From Hyalella azteca (taxonomy: Eukaryota; Arthropoda; Malacostraca; Amphipoda; Hyalellidae): a stretch of 64,000 nucleotides of DNA. Position numbers and translations under genes: made by a program. The DNA is taken from contig NW_025944539.1 in assembly GCF_000764305.2 (NCBI RefSeq), positions 868,001-932,000 on the forward strand, given 5' to 3'. Numbering within the stretch: position 1 is the stretch's first letter; every line of letters begins with the position of its first letter. Shown here one piece after another: positions 12,064-22,113 of the stretch. The notes beneath the pieces were generated by a model that saw only the letters and a program-made list of their open reading frames with translations, had not been told where the DNA came from and ran no database searches.

Positions 12064-12251
12064 GACGTACAAATTCTGAAGGAAGGAGGAAGAGAGGACG
12101 CCCAAAAACAACTTGGAGGCGAATGGTGGAAGAGGAGAGAAACCGAGCAGGCTGGAACTCGTGGAACATAGCACGGCAGGCAGCTGCAAACCGGACCCAG
12201 TGGAGGAGTGACGTCCAAGCCTTGTGCGCCTTATGGCGCGGAGAGAACTGA
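12064..12251 (+). pseudogene. LINE 3' fragment: C-terminus of a reverse-transcriptase polyprotein
   Basis: Frame 12069-12251 translates to about 60 residues with RKRGRPKTTWRRMVEEE near the start and WRSDVQALCALW near the end, followed by a TGA stop. The pattern (basic RGRPKxTWRR, then about 25 residues, then W(R/K)xxVxALCA) is the typical C-terminal tail of non-LTR retrotransposon ORF2 proteins. The reverse transcriptase and endonuclease domains are absent, so this is a 5'-truncated copy. It begins directly at the right border of the 81-bp hairpin. Antisense open frames over the same stretch are shadows. I am confident of the LINE assignment but not of the clade. Confidence 0.75.
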
Positions 12252-12369
12252 ACAGACGTACAAATTTGCCATGACCAATAAAACTGGACCACGCATCAGT
12301 AGATTGCCGTACGATATTTGCTCGCCCAGACTGTGATGAGAGTACGTCGACACTCAGATAAATGCGTTT

Positions 12370-12535
12370 GACTTTGTTCAAATAGTGATGCATTGTTGTT
12401 CATGTGTGAGTCATCCTGTCCCAAATATCCAGCAAAAGGGATTATCAGCGCTGAATTAGTTTTCTGCGCGTGCTGCCGATAAGAAAGTGTGTCACAATTT
12501 GGACAATATGACCAATACATTTTTCAGAGTGTATG
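12370..12535 (+). mobile_element. Family M MITE-like element, copy 4
   Basis: The left end is GACTTTGTTCAAATAGTGATG, then GTGTGAGTCATCCTGTCCCA and GGGATTATCAGCGCTG. The right end is GTGTGTCACAATTTGGACAA followed by TATGACC. The inverted ends are well preserved. Confidence 0.6.
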
Positions 12536-13305
12536 AGAGTTTCCGCAAGGAGATATGAAATGAATTTTAAATCGAAATTTTTTGTTTCTATGTTGCGAGT
12601 CAAGCGAAGCATGCGAGTAATTTGTACATTGGATGACAGCTGATTAGAAATTCAAAGTAGACGGGTTATGAACAACCTCATTGGAAATACAAATGATTAT
12701 GCAAAGAATAGATATTAATTTTTTATCTATCTAGTTATAATCCAAATCAGACAGATGATTGCGCATGGTTATCATATCAGATGCAAGTCTACCAAACATC
12801 GAATTCTTCGCATCTACTAACCAATTTAAAGCAAATTAACCAGAACTCAAATATAAAACTTAGGGGCAATTCTATTAGTTAATAAGTGATCCAAAATAAC
12901 AATGCGTTCTAATGCGAATAATCACAGCACTGATAATTGTATTTGAAACGATCATATTATTGTTTAATACGTGGCTCGGTCTTCGGTAAATTCTAGATCA
13001 AGTATCATACCATCATCACTAACACACGACAGATTTAATCAACAACTAAATTGACGAATACTTGTTTTGAACACAAAATAAACGGCATTCCCAAAAAAAT
13101 AATAATTTAAGATCAGATCCGATATAATTCTTGGCTTCAAGAAGAAACGAGCAACCGCCAACAAAGACGATGGTGAAAATTCGCGCTAATTAACTATAAC
13201 GATAATCTGTTGAAAAACTGCATGGTAGTCCGCATTTCATTCATCATTCAGAGCATTTCAAATCAATATTCCTATCCCACACTGCAGGGACAAGAGATAA
13301 AAAAT
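12536..13305. other. AT-rich sequence without recognisable features
   Basis: No gene or repeat was identified. Confidence 0.45.
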
Positions 13306-13310
13306 TTAAA

Positions 13311-13412
13311 TGGCCACTCAGGCACTTTGGTAAAAATCACAAAAAATGCTCAGGACTAAAGTTTATATTTCCAGTGCCTAGAAGAGATGAAGCTGTCCCC
13401 ATTTTACTTATG
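13311..13412 (+). repeat. Direct repeat of about 100 bp, left member
   Basis: GCCACTCAGGCACTTTGGTA, then AAATCACA, AAAGTTTAT, TCCAGTGCCTAGAA and GAGCTGTCCCC-like sequence recur at 14171-14272. The two copies bracket the 541-bp TACCCTAAC element. Confidence 0.7.
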
Positions 13413-13513
13413 ACGCTTCAAAATCAAAGTGATCATATTATGCTGCGGGGAAGCTAGCCACATATTTTGATGTGGCTATAATAATGAACGAAAAGCAGTT
13501 TCACCTAAAGTCA

Positions 13514-14054
13514 TACCCTAACAAAATTCTGGTACAGCCCAAGCTTCTGCCTAAGAATCGTTACACGTACTCGGCCTTAAGTTATTTATGATCCGCTTGG
13601 CTACCAGATCGCTATCAGTTTATATTCAGAGTATGAGAAGGAGTATCAGAGTATGAGAGAGTATCAGAAAATGAGGAAGAGTATCAGAGTATGAGAGAGT
13701 ATCAGAAAATGAGGAAGAGTATCAGAGTATGAGAAAGAGTATCAGAGTATGAGAAAGAGTATCAGAGTATGAGAAAGAGTGTCAGAGTATGTGAGAGTAT
13801 CAGAAAATGAGGAAGAGTATCAGAGTATGAGGAAGAGTATCAGAGTATAAGAAGGAGTATCAGAGTATGAGAGAGTATCAGAAAATGAGAAAGATTTGCC
13901 AAACCAACTCTTACCGAGCTTATAAGCTGCCCAGAGGCAGCTCTTCGAACCACCAAGAGCCAAAGCAGACAGAGGGCCGCCTATTTACGTGGTGCCTTGC
14001 GTCCTAGGCAATACCTATGCAGAGTCGCATCCGCATCTAAATTTTGTTCGGGTA
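13514..14054. mobile_element. 541-bp TACCCTAAC-family element carrying a minisatellite
   Basis: The left end is TACCCTAACAAAATTCTGG. The right end, read on the other strand, is TACCCGAACAAAATTTAG, giving inverted ends of about 17 bp. After the left end, AGCCCAAGCTTCTG resembles the same position in the 81-bp hairpin at 11983-12063, so the two are relatives. The interior is largely a 15/18-bp tandem array. No transposase is visible. Confidence 0.6.
13625..13893. repeat. Minisatellite of 15/18-bp units
   Basis: Units of the form AGAGTATCAGAGTATGAGA (18 bp) alternate with shorter GAGAGTATCAGAAAATGAGG-type units. The strand is strongly purine-rich. It lies wholly inside the 541-bp element. Confidence 0.85.
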
Positions 14055-14170
14055 GTCATGCTACAGATATAATAATTATACCTCGCACAGGAGTTCTACT
14101 TAAAAATCGTTCTCTGTCAAAGTTCTTAGTTCACATCTATCGTAATGTCGTTTGATTGTTCGTTCTCAAA

Positions 14171-14272
14171 TAGCCACTCAGGCACTTTGGTAAAAAATCA
14201 CAAGAAATGGTTAGGACCAAAGTTTATTTTTCCAGTGCCTAGAACAGATGGAGCTGTCCCCATCTGTTATAT
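14171..14272 (+). repeat. Direct repeat of about 100 bp, right member
   Basis: This is the partner of 13311-13412, with about ten differences over 100 bp. Confidence 0.7.
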
Positions 14273-14279
14273 CTCAGTA

Positions 14280-15015
14280 TATGGCATATACTGAGAGCTC
14301 TTAGTTTTGTACCGTGTATAAAATATTGCCTGTAGATATAGTCCATGGTTTTTGCGACTACAAATACAGCATTTAAAGATGCTTTATTAAATGTTTCATT
14401 TCAGCAACATGTATAGGAGTGAACATTAATGTTTAAAGCTTGCAATGGTGTCTGGATCAGCAATGGTGTCTGGCCCATGCAGACATCAGGATTTCCAATT
14501 GATAAATAAGCTTTTATTTTAACATCAATCCACCAGTCTACGGATCGAATACAGCCGTGTTCAGATGCAGCAGCAGTCCATTTACTGGTTAAACAAAACG
14601 CGTTTTAATTTCTTTTTTAGCGGCCGTTGCTCATCATGTTTTCCGGAGCAAATATGACAACAATTTTCTGATAACGAAGAACATGTTCTGTTTCATTCGA
14701 TGCTGAAAGATCGTCGCATGATTTCAAAAAATGCAATATAGTGTTGCCGATTGTTAAACCAAGAATTCTTTAATCTTAAGAACTTTTTCGCACATCTCAC
14801 TGGTCGCGTAGGACAAACACCGAATACGGGCGAGGGAAGCACGAAGAAAATACAAGCACGATATCTTAGGAGGATGAGCTGGAATTATCGAGCTTCAGCA
14901 GAGACGCTACCTGCCGTCTTCCCTTTGAAGGAAAACCAGGACTCTCTTAGTGATATAACTGCCGAGCTACCAAGGCCAGCGACATTTCCTGGGGCCGTAC
15001 TGACAAAAATAGTCA
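14280..15015. other. No recognisable feature
   Basis: The 96-codon open frame at 14751-15041 runs into the inverted end of the next element, so its last codons are transposon sequence. I do not call it a gene. Confidence 0.4.
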
Positions 15016-15020
15016 GGAGA

Positions 15021-15245
15021 CATACTTTCAAAACTCGCTAAGTGAACGTAAGTACTTACGCTCTATTTTCTTGTCTATGATTGGTGGATTTTGCTCGAAA
15101 GGCCGTCAATGATTGGCGGATGAACTTACGATCTCATAACTTTTTTTGAAAGTACAGGAGTCCGTTTATAACTTCGACAGCCAATTTTTGACGGCTATTC
15201 AAGCTAAATTCACCAATCACAGACAAGGGACTTATATGTACTTAA
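15021..15245 (-). mobile_element. CATACTTTC-family element with an adjoining second partial copy
   Basis: 15021-15154 begins CATACTTTCAAAACTCGC and ends TTTTTTTGAAAGTA, an inverted pair. It carries the perfect palindrome CGTAAGTACTTACG and, on the minus strand, two ATCCACCAATCA / CCAATCATTGACGGC segments. A second, diverged copy of the CCAAT part follows at 15176-15242 in the opposite orientation. The best copy of the family is at 28293-28613, and fragments lie at 19.9 and 32.8 kb. Confidence 0.65.
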
Positions 15246-15249
15246 GCAA

Positions 15250-16180
15250 GTTGCGCCAGTACGATCCCAAATCTAATAGTTAAATACTTGTAAAAACTCG
15301 ACCATATAATAACAATTTTTACGTAGCAGCAAGTTCACTTCTGCCGTTTAATTATTATATTACTTATATATCAAGAAAGAGACGCTCGAGTTATAATGTG
15401 TGTATAATGACGATCGAAAAATATTCAATCTGAGGGAAGCGAATTACACATGAATAAAACTGATACAATGATGCAGGGAAGTTATCTTCGCACCCAATTT
15501 TCATCAGAATGTACGACCAGAAAATTATACTCATAATACAAACTACGACAACCAATGTTCAATGCACTCGACCATGGATGGAACTGAGCGACGAACAAAA
15601 TTCTACAGAGGCGTGTCTCTTTTGATCATTATGTTTGATTCATAATGTTCATCAAGATAATCTTCATACCTCTCATCTTGGCAGTCTCTACAGCAACCAA
15701 AGGGCAGCTCGAAAATTCCGTCGAGTCATTGCGCAAATCTTGCTTAAAAAACAAATAGCAGAAATTCCATTCAAAACATTCAAACTAAAAGAAAACTTCC
15801 AAACTGGGATTAATTCTCGAAGCAGGCGTTTCCATTAGAAGAAACATGAAAGGTAGGTATATTCGAAGTAATTATTCTAGTTGCTTTCAACTAAGTAAAA
15901 AATTCAACAAGAAGTAAATGGCGGAGGGGAAGTCGAAGGTCGGTTCTGGCTAGCTAATCCGAGTAATGGAACTTGTCTAATACATCCATCTCTTTTCGAC
16001 AAACAAAACCACGAGAAAAAGCTCAAGCGGCCAAAAGTTATGAGGAATATGGGTCATATTTCGCCGTCTGAAACTTAACAGGCAATCGGCCAACAAAAGC
16101 GCCATGAAGACCTCATCAAAAATACGAAGTAGAGGAGGAATTATGAAATGTGCGACGAAATGTGAAATGTGAATATGAAT
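15250..16180. other. No recognisable feature
   Basis: No gene, RNA or repeat could be supported. Confidence 0.4.
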
Positions 16181-16185
16181 TATGA

Positions 16186-16432
16186 AATGTGCCTGCGTTG
16201 CAGCTGATCGTGACGAGAGCGTTGCAGCTGATCGTAACGTGTGCGTTGCAGCTGAGTGTGACGAGAGCGTTGCAGCTGAGTGTGACGAGAGCGTTGCAGC
16301 TGAGTGTGACGAGAGCGTTGCAGCTGAGTGTGACGAGAGCGTTGCAGCTGATCGTGAAGTGTACGTTGCAGCTGATTGTGACGTGTGCGTTGCAGCTGAT
16401 CGTAACGTGCGCGTTGCAGCTGATCGCGNTCT
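16186..16432. repeat. Minisatellite, 24-bp unit, about 10 copies
   Basis: GAGCGTTGCAGCTGAGTGTGAC recurs with a 24-bp period. Because 24 is a multiple of three, two frames stay open across it and look like repeat proteins (VAAECDES-type units). There is no start context, signal or flanking coding sequence to support translation. A single N at 16429 lies at the right edge. Confidence 0.85.
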
Positions 16433-16637
16433 AATTCACGTCACCTCTGAATTCAATCTTACACTGAATAATGAATGAAAACAAGACCGGATTTAACACC
16501 GCAGCCTACAACAGAATTTGCAGGCGCGCCAAGGGGCGTAATTAGCACGGCAGGTCGAGCACCAGAGATCTATCAGCGTCTAATTACTCCTGCAAATACC
16601 GGACTGAGGGCGACAGACATGCTTGCCTACAACTAAT

Positions 16638-17482
16638 GCGCATGCCATGCATACGCATTGTCAGCGCGCAGCATGCCATGCATACGCATTCTCTGCGCGC
16701 AGCCTGCCAAACATGCGCATTCTCTGCACGCAGCATGCCATGCATACGCATTCTCTGCACGCAGCATGCCATGCATACGCATTGTCTGCGCGCAGCCTGC
16801 CATGCATAGCATTCTCTGCGCGCAGCCTGCCATATATACGCATTGTCTGCGCGCAGCCTGCCATATATACGCATTGTCTGCGCGCAGCCTGCCATATATA
16901 CGCATTGTCTGCGCGAAGCCTGCCATGCATACGCATTCTCGGCGCGCAGCATGCCATATATACGCATTCTCTGCACGCAGCATGCAATACATACGCATTC
17001 TCTGCGCGCAGCCTGCCATATATACGCATTCTCTGCGCGCAGCCTGCCATATATACGCATTGTCTGCGCGCAGCATGCTATATATACGCATTCTCTGCGC
17101 GCAGCATGCCATATATACGCATTCTCTGCGCGCAGCATGCCATATATACGCATTCTCTGCGCGCAGCCTGCCATGCATACGCATTATCTGCGCGCAGCCT
17201 GCCATGCATACGCATTCTCTGCGCGCAGCATGTCATATATACGCATTCTCTGCGCGCAGCATGCCATGCATACGCATTCTCTGCGCGCAGCCTGCCATAG
17301 CACGCAGCCTGCCATACATACGCATTCTCTGCGCGCAGCCTGCCATATATACGCATTCTCTGCACGCAGCCTGCCATACATACGCATTCTCTGCACGCAG
17401 CCTGCCATACATGCGCATTCTCTGCGCGCAGCCTGCCATACATACGCATTCTCTGCGAGCAGCCTGCCATATATACGCATTA
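16638..17482. repeat. Minisatellite, 31-bp unit, about 27 copies
   Basis: The unit is approximately CATACGCATTCTCTGCGCGC followed by AGCCTGCCATG, 31 bp. Positions 16, 21 and 29-31 vary (CATG/CATA, GCATGCC/GCCTGCC). One unit is truncated near 17298-17310. Because 31 is not divisible by three and the unit lacks stops, every frame on both strands stays open for hundreds of bases. The many 100-280-codon frames here are artefacts of that. Confidence 0.92.
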
Positions 17483-17900
17483 TTGCGAGTGTGAAGCCTC
17501 GAGTTTAGGAGGCGTGAGACGGTAAGGGGAGATTTGGGTGCAACTTTACGACAGTGGGGAATAAGCGAGTCATATTTAGGGCGCACCTAGTTAATTAGGG
17601 ATATACGTGAAGCAGGTTTGATCATTGATTAAATTCCGGGGTTTGTTGGTGATATTTGAAGGCAGCTGTGAAATTAGTTATTACTAATTAGTATAACAGT
17701 TATAATACTTAAGACCACTTACAGAACAAATGAAAATACTGTTGATACAAGTCAATAAATTATTTGCATTGGCTTAGGAAATGGAACAATTCTATTTCTA
17801 TAATGAACACCATTGTTATAAAATGAGGAAGGATAAACTATCAGGTAACGAAAAAATGTACTGCACCAAAAATCACGACTTTAAAAAAATCATTTTTATC
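17483..17900. other. AT-rich sequence without recognisable features
   Basis: Nothing is supported between the 31-bp array and the Tc1 element. Confidence 0.4.
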
Positions 17901-17902
17901 TA

Positions 17903-18990
17903 CAGAGGTTGTACAAAATAGGAAAAGCGCCTCAAAAATCCACAAAATATATTTTAGTATGGTTCAAGTCCACCTTTTACGGCAATTACAGTCTCAATTA
18001 TTCTGCGAGGTATTGATTCATATAAATTTTGAATTTTGAATTGTTACCAAATAAATTTCAACATCTTCTTCAGCTAAACCCTCTTTCAGTTGAACCCCAG
18101 TTTACCCCTGCAGCCTTTTTAGCGCATTTTCTCATTTATGGGAAAAATGCAATAGTGTGCTCGCCACGTCCGTCTGTCCGTCCGTCTGTTTGTCCGTCCG
18201 TGACTCCATGTTTTCATCGACGAGTAAATGCGCTCTCTGTCACTCATTGCAGTGAGTACTGAGTTATACTTTTTTAATCCTCTCCAAACAAACACTCGGC
18301 CACAGGTCGGAAATAAGGTAAGCAATGATTCGTCAGTAAAAATAATACCTATGCACCGCTAGAGGGACCGATTCTATGGGCTTTTACACCACTCTAAACG
18401 ATTTAGAGCATTTATATTTGAGACCAGAGGTTTTACAATAGCAGCTCTTCAATAGAACCCAGATTTGTGCAGCTTCCGAAGAACAGTTTTAATGGAAACT
18501 GGGTTCAGTGGGTGTCGATTGATGTCTGCTGTAATTCCAAGTGCCGCGGTCTTTCGATTTTCCATACAAATTTGATCTATAAACCGACGGCCTCTCTGAG
18601 ACAACTTTAACTTTCGGCATGCAGAACTGTGCTTCTCTGCGAACGTTTCTCCTTCTTTCAAAAGCAGTCATTAGTTTCAACACAATGCCGAAATGTCAGC
18701 TTTCGTTTTCCGTCAAGTTTTCCGAAACGTCAAACTTTCGGAAAATTTCTATCACACTAGCACTGCCATACGAGCACTAACAATTGGGCCTTTCTGAGAG
18801 TCAGAGGGGTATTTATTTTTAGATGCAATTTTTATAAGGTTATAGACACACAAATTTCCTAAAAATATCAGTAAAAGCATAAAATATCAATTGGCAGCAA
18901 TAATAAGCAAATTAACATTAAAATATGTCAAGTTGTTTAAAAATTATGATCTCAAAACGTAAGGTGTTTCCCTTATTTTGTGTAACCCAT
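17903..18990 (-). mobile_element. Dead Tc1-like DNA transposon with nested insertion
   Basis: The left end, CAGAGGTTGTACAAAATAGG after a TA, matches the reverse complement of the right end, ATGGGTTACACAAAATAAGG. Both continue into AAAxCxCCT, so these are terminal inverted repeats of about 28 bp. The minus strand carries transposase remnants. A helix-turn-helix region (about 18660-18449) ends LRKLHKSGF. A catalytic block (about 18345-18280) reads TDESLLTLFPTCGRVFVW, containing the first part of the DD(E/D) core. A C-terminal piece near 18060-17950 reads like SxPRRIxETVIAVKGG. The segment between the last two, which should hold the later catalytic acid, is missing and a family U copy sits at the break. 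Stops and frameshifts make it inactive. Confidence 0.85.
18116..18276 (+). mobile_element. Family U element, copy 2 (nested in Tc1 remnant)
   Basis: It has the same order of parts as the 5.0-kb copy: TTTTTAGCGCATTTTCTC, AAAAATGCAATAGTGTGCTC, a (CCGT/CTGT)n tract, TCATCGACGAGTAAATGCGC, CACTCATTGCAGTGAGTAC and a terminal T-run. It interrupts the transposase reading frame, so it arrived after the Tc1 copy. Confidence 0.75.
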
Positions 18991-18994
18991 TCAT

Positions 18995-19895
18995 GTTATT
19001 AGTAAGTTCAGTTTGAAAGCTTCCATTCATTTTCTGCCATTAAAACGAGCATGGTTGAAAATATCTTTAAAATAAAGAAAGTGAACATTTTAATGAATAT
19101 TGTAAGTATAAATACTATTTATATATTGTCTCCATGCGACCCATGGATGCATTTCATGTTATAATAATTAAAATTGTATGCATGTTATAATTTAAAAACA
19201 ACAAATTCATCCTAAAATACCGGCATATATCATATTGTTTCTCGTAAATGGCATGGAATACAATATCCGGACGGTTGTTTACTCTCAGTGACGGACAAAA
19301 AGTACAGTGCAGTGCATATGGTGTTCCCTCAAATTGACATCCAATAAACCGTATACAACAAATTCATTACAAAGTTGGAGGAGAAACAAAAGACATCAAA
19401 CATGACCTTGATGCATAAGAACAATATATAAAAAGCACAGCACTGTAGCTCAATGCTTTTTATAATATAATAGCACTGTAGCTTCCATCCATGGTCAGTT
19501 GAAGATGACAAGCGGAGCTCTATTGTCACAAGCCTACTTCCAAAAAAGGATACTTGCATTGATGGTTGCTGCCGTGTACGACAACTTTAAGTTGCTCTCT
19601 GTAGCGGACAACCCTCCTCAGTTAGCTACAATCAATAGTTTACGTATAACTTAATTTAAAAATAATGTTACGGCGGCACAGGCTAAAAATGGAAGAAAAT
19701 ATCTCCAGAAAAAAAAAAACTACTCAATTCAGTTCCGATGAAGAAGAAGTTGTAAAACAACAAAGCGTCGGTATTTGCAATTACTTGCTGTGCGACGCCT
19801 TTTCTTTATTGATTTTTTGCAGCTCTGGAGGTTACAGTCCCAGGCCACGCTTAAGCACCTCAGTCAACATGGCACCAGACTCTTTTTATTGGCCG
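18995..19895. other. AT-rich sequence without recognisable features
   Basis: No gene could be supported. Confidence 0.4.
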
Positions 19896-19896
19896 C

Positions 19897-19968
19897 CAGC
19901 CAATCACTGATGGCTTTCGCGCTAAGCCCACCAATCACAGACGAGAAATCCGCCGCTCCGTGCAGTTA
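19897..19968 (+). mobile_element. CATACTTTC-family fragment leading into a minisatellite
   Basis: GCCAATCACTGATGGC and CCACCAATCACAGACGAGAA match the paired CCAAT segment of the 28.3-kb element. The fragment runs directly into the tandem array that follows. Confidence 0.55.
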
Positions 19969-20562
19969 GGCCGCTACGCGTACTTTGTTCGTTACATGTA
20001 CTTAGTCCGCTACATGTAGTTCAGGTAGATTGCGGTGCACTTGGGCCGATAGCGGTGTACTTGGGCTGCTACATGTACTTGTGCTGCTACGTGTACTTTT
20101 GGGCCGCTACTGTACTAGGGCCGCTACGTATAGTTGGGCTGCTACGTGTACTTTTGGGCCGCTACTGTACTTGGGCCGCTACGTATAGTTGGGCTACTAC
20201 GTGTACTTTTGGGCCGATACGTGTAGTTGGGCTGCTACGTGTACTTTTGGGCCGCTACTGTACTTGGGCCGCTACGTATAGTTGGGCTGCTACGTGTACT
20301 TTTGGGCCGATACGTGTAGTTGGGCTGCTACGTGTACTATTGGGCCGCTACTGTACTAGGGCCGCTACGTATAGTTGGGCTGCTACGTGTACTTTTGGGC
20401 CGATACTGTACTTGGGCCGCTACGTATAGTTGGGCTACTACGTGTACTTTTGGGCCGATACGTGTAGTTGGGCTGCTACGTGTACTTTTGGGCCGCTACT
20501 GTACTTGGGCCGCTACGTGCACTTGGGCCGCTACGAGTACTTGGACTGCTTCGTGTACTTAG
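19969..20562. repeat. GC-rich minisatellite (17-20 bp units) with 241-bp higher-order repeat
   Basis: Subunits are variants of GGGCCGCTACGTGTACTT. The marker GGGCC(G)xTACTGTAC occurs at 20101, 20156, 20248, 20342, 20397 and 20489. The spacings are 55, 92, 94, 55 and 92, so a 241-bp block is repeated at 20101 and 20342. A four-unit relative of the same subunit lies in the element fragment at 32.8 kb. Long frames rich in WAAT/LGRY are repeat artefacts. Confidence 0.88.
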
Positions 20563-21985
20563 CTAGTTTTGATAGAACGGCCCTATGATTGCATCATGCA
20601 TGGCAAGTACGTTGACAGCTTTCTTATGCTATTTTCAAAATCAAACAATTTTATCGCAATCTATAAAATCCATGGCAATTACTTGCGTTCTGCGTTGAGG
20701 AATAATATCAGTTTGTTGGGAAAATAAATATTCATCTCAATATCTAAATAATACTACTGCACTGCATATTTTCGTTTGGGTGACTACGAAGAATATAATA
20801 AAGAACAAAGCTCAAATTGAACGGAATAGAATAAAATTTGAATGCAGTAAGCTTAATTCGTAGATGAAATTTAAGGTACAAAATGTATAAAAATACAGCA
20901 CGGAGCTGACTTACTAGCCAAAACTTCACAAGGTTGGATAAATCCAACTTGAATGAGACCAAACATTCAATAATACAAAAAACTCAAATGAAGCAGCATC
21001 AAGGTAAAGACATTGTTTCCGAAAGGCAACACATAATTTTTTTTAGAACAAAAGTTGGACATTTTTAGATCTTTAATAATCAATCGATTATTAATATTTA
21101 GACAATAAAGACATGATAGAAGAAAGAAAACACGAGTCTGCATTCGCAACGAATTAATGTTTTACGTCGTATCATGCCTCGGTAAGCACCAGGGACAGCG
21201 CGGGCGTAAGGCCTCGCTGTAATAACGCAAATGTACTGCGTATAAGGCAACGTTGGGCACTCAACGCAGCATGAAACTGTTCCCATATGCTACTGTAATG
21301 CAAATACTACCATAGTAGAGTATTAGAATAGCTCTATAATACTTATAGTTCTATATTTTAGCATACGTATAGTACAATAATAAATGTAGTAATATATAGT
21401 GGAGTATTGGCATATCACTATTAATCAGTGCTTCAGGGTTTATTAGGCGATAGCGAGACAAATGCGCAAGGTTATCATACTTAAAGGTTTCTACCTGCGG
21501 GCCCTTACATACAAGGATGTACATGAGCAACCTCCAATGTTGAAAAGGGCACAAATATATTTTAATACACGTGAGAATAAGGTGGCAAACTACAAATTTG
21601 GGGATAACTTCGCACACATGAACTAAGTGATTACAGACGAACAAAGATAAAAATTTTAGACTAATTAACGAACGAATTTGAACAGTCATCTAAAATATTT
21701 GGCTTACACAGAAATGGCGCATAGTTTCCACAAGAGGAACCAGCTAACAATTATAGTTAAGGAACGAATTGAGTCCTGATTGACCACCTTAATAAAAGAT
21801 AAAAGATTTGTTCTCTTTTTTTCTTTCCTGTCTTGCTTGGAGAAGTGCGGCGACTTACAAACCAAAGCGCGGTAAAAAGGTGGCCCAATACAAAGCCGTA
21901 AGCCTATCGCCAATTCTTAACATCGCAGAAAAATCACATCATATTGTGGTCTCGAACACGCAACTCACTGCTCCAATTCTGCTGT
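20563..21985. other. AT-rich sequence without recognisable features
   Basis: Several short open frames (under 115 codons) occur on the minus strand. None shows a domain or exon border. Confidence 0.4.
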
Positions 21986-21988
21986 GCT

Positions 21989-22113
21989 AAACCGCCCGGC
22001 CTCCTGGCTCGCAGATCTTGACCAGAAAGGGACGCACATACAGAGCTGGGATCGAATCAGGAACTCTGGGCTCTGATCTTGATACTCAGAACTGTAACCA
22101 CTGTGCCGCCCTG
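21989..22113 (-). mobile_element. tRNA-derived SINE head
   Basis: On the minus strand the sequence starts AGGGCGGCACAGTGGTTACA, which fits an RNA polymerase III A box (GGCNNAGTGG). GATTCGATCCC about 45 bases later fits a B box (GGTTCGANNCC). The stretch does not fold as a complete cloverleaf ending in an acceptor stem, so I read it as a SINE promoter region rather than a tRNA gene. A tail is not obvious. Confidence 0.6.

Noticed and set aside
16584..17586. A dozen frames of 98-278 codons
   Set aside because: The 31-bp array has no stops in any frame; the frames are mutually overlapping by-products.
21989..22113. Functional tRNA gene
   Set aside because: A and B boxes are present, but the acceptor stem and anticodon arm do not form a convincing cloverleaf; SINE is the better reading.
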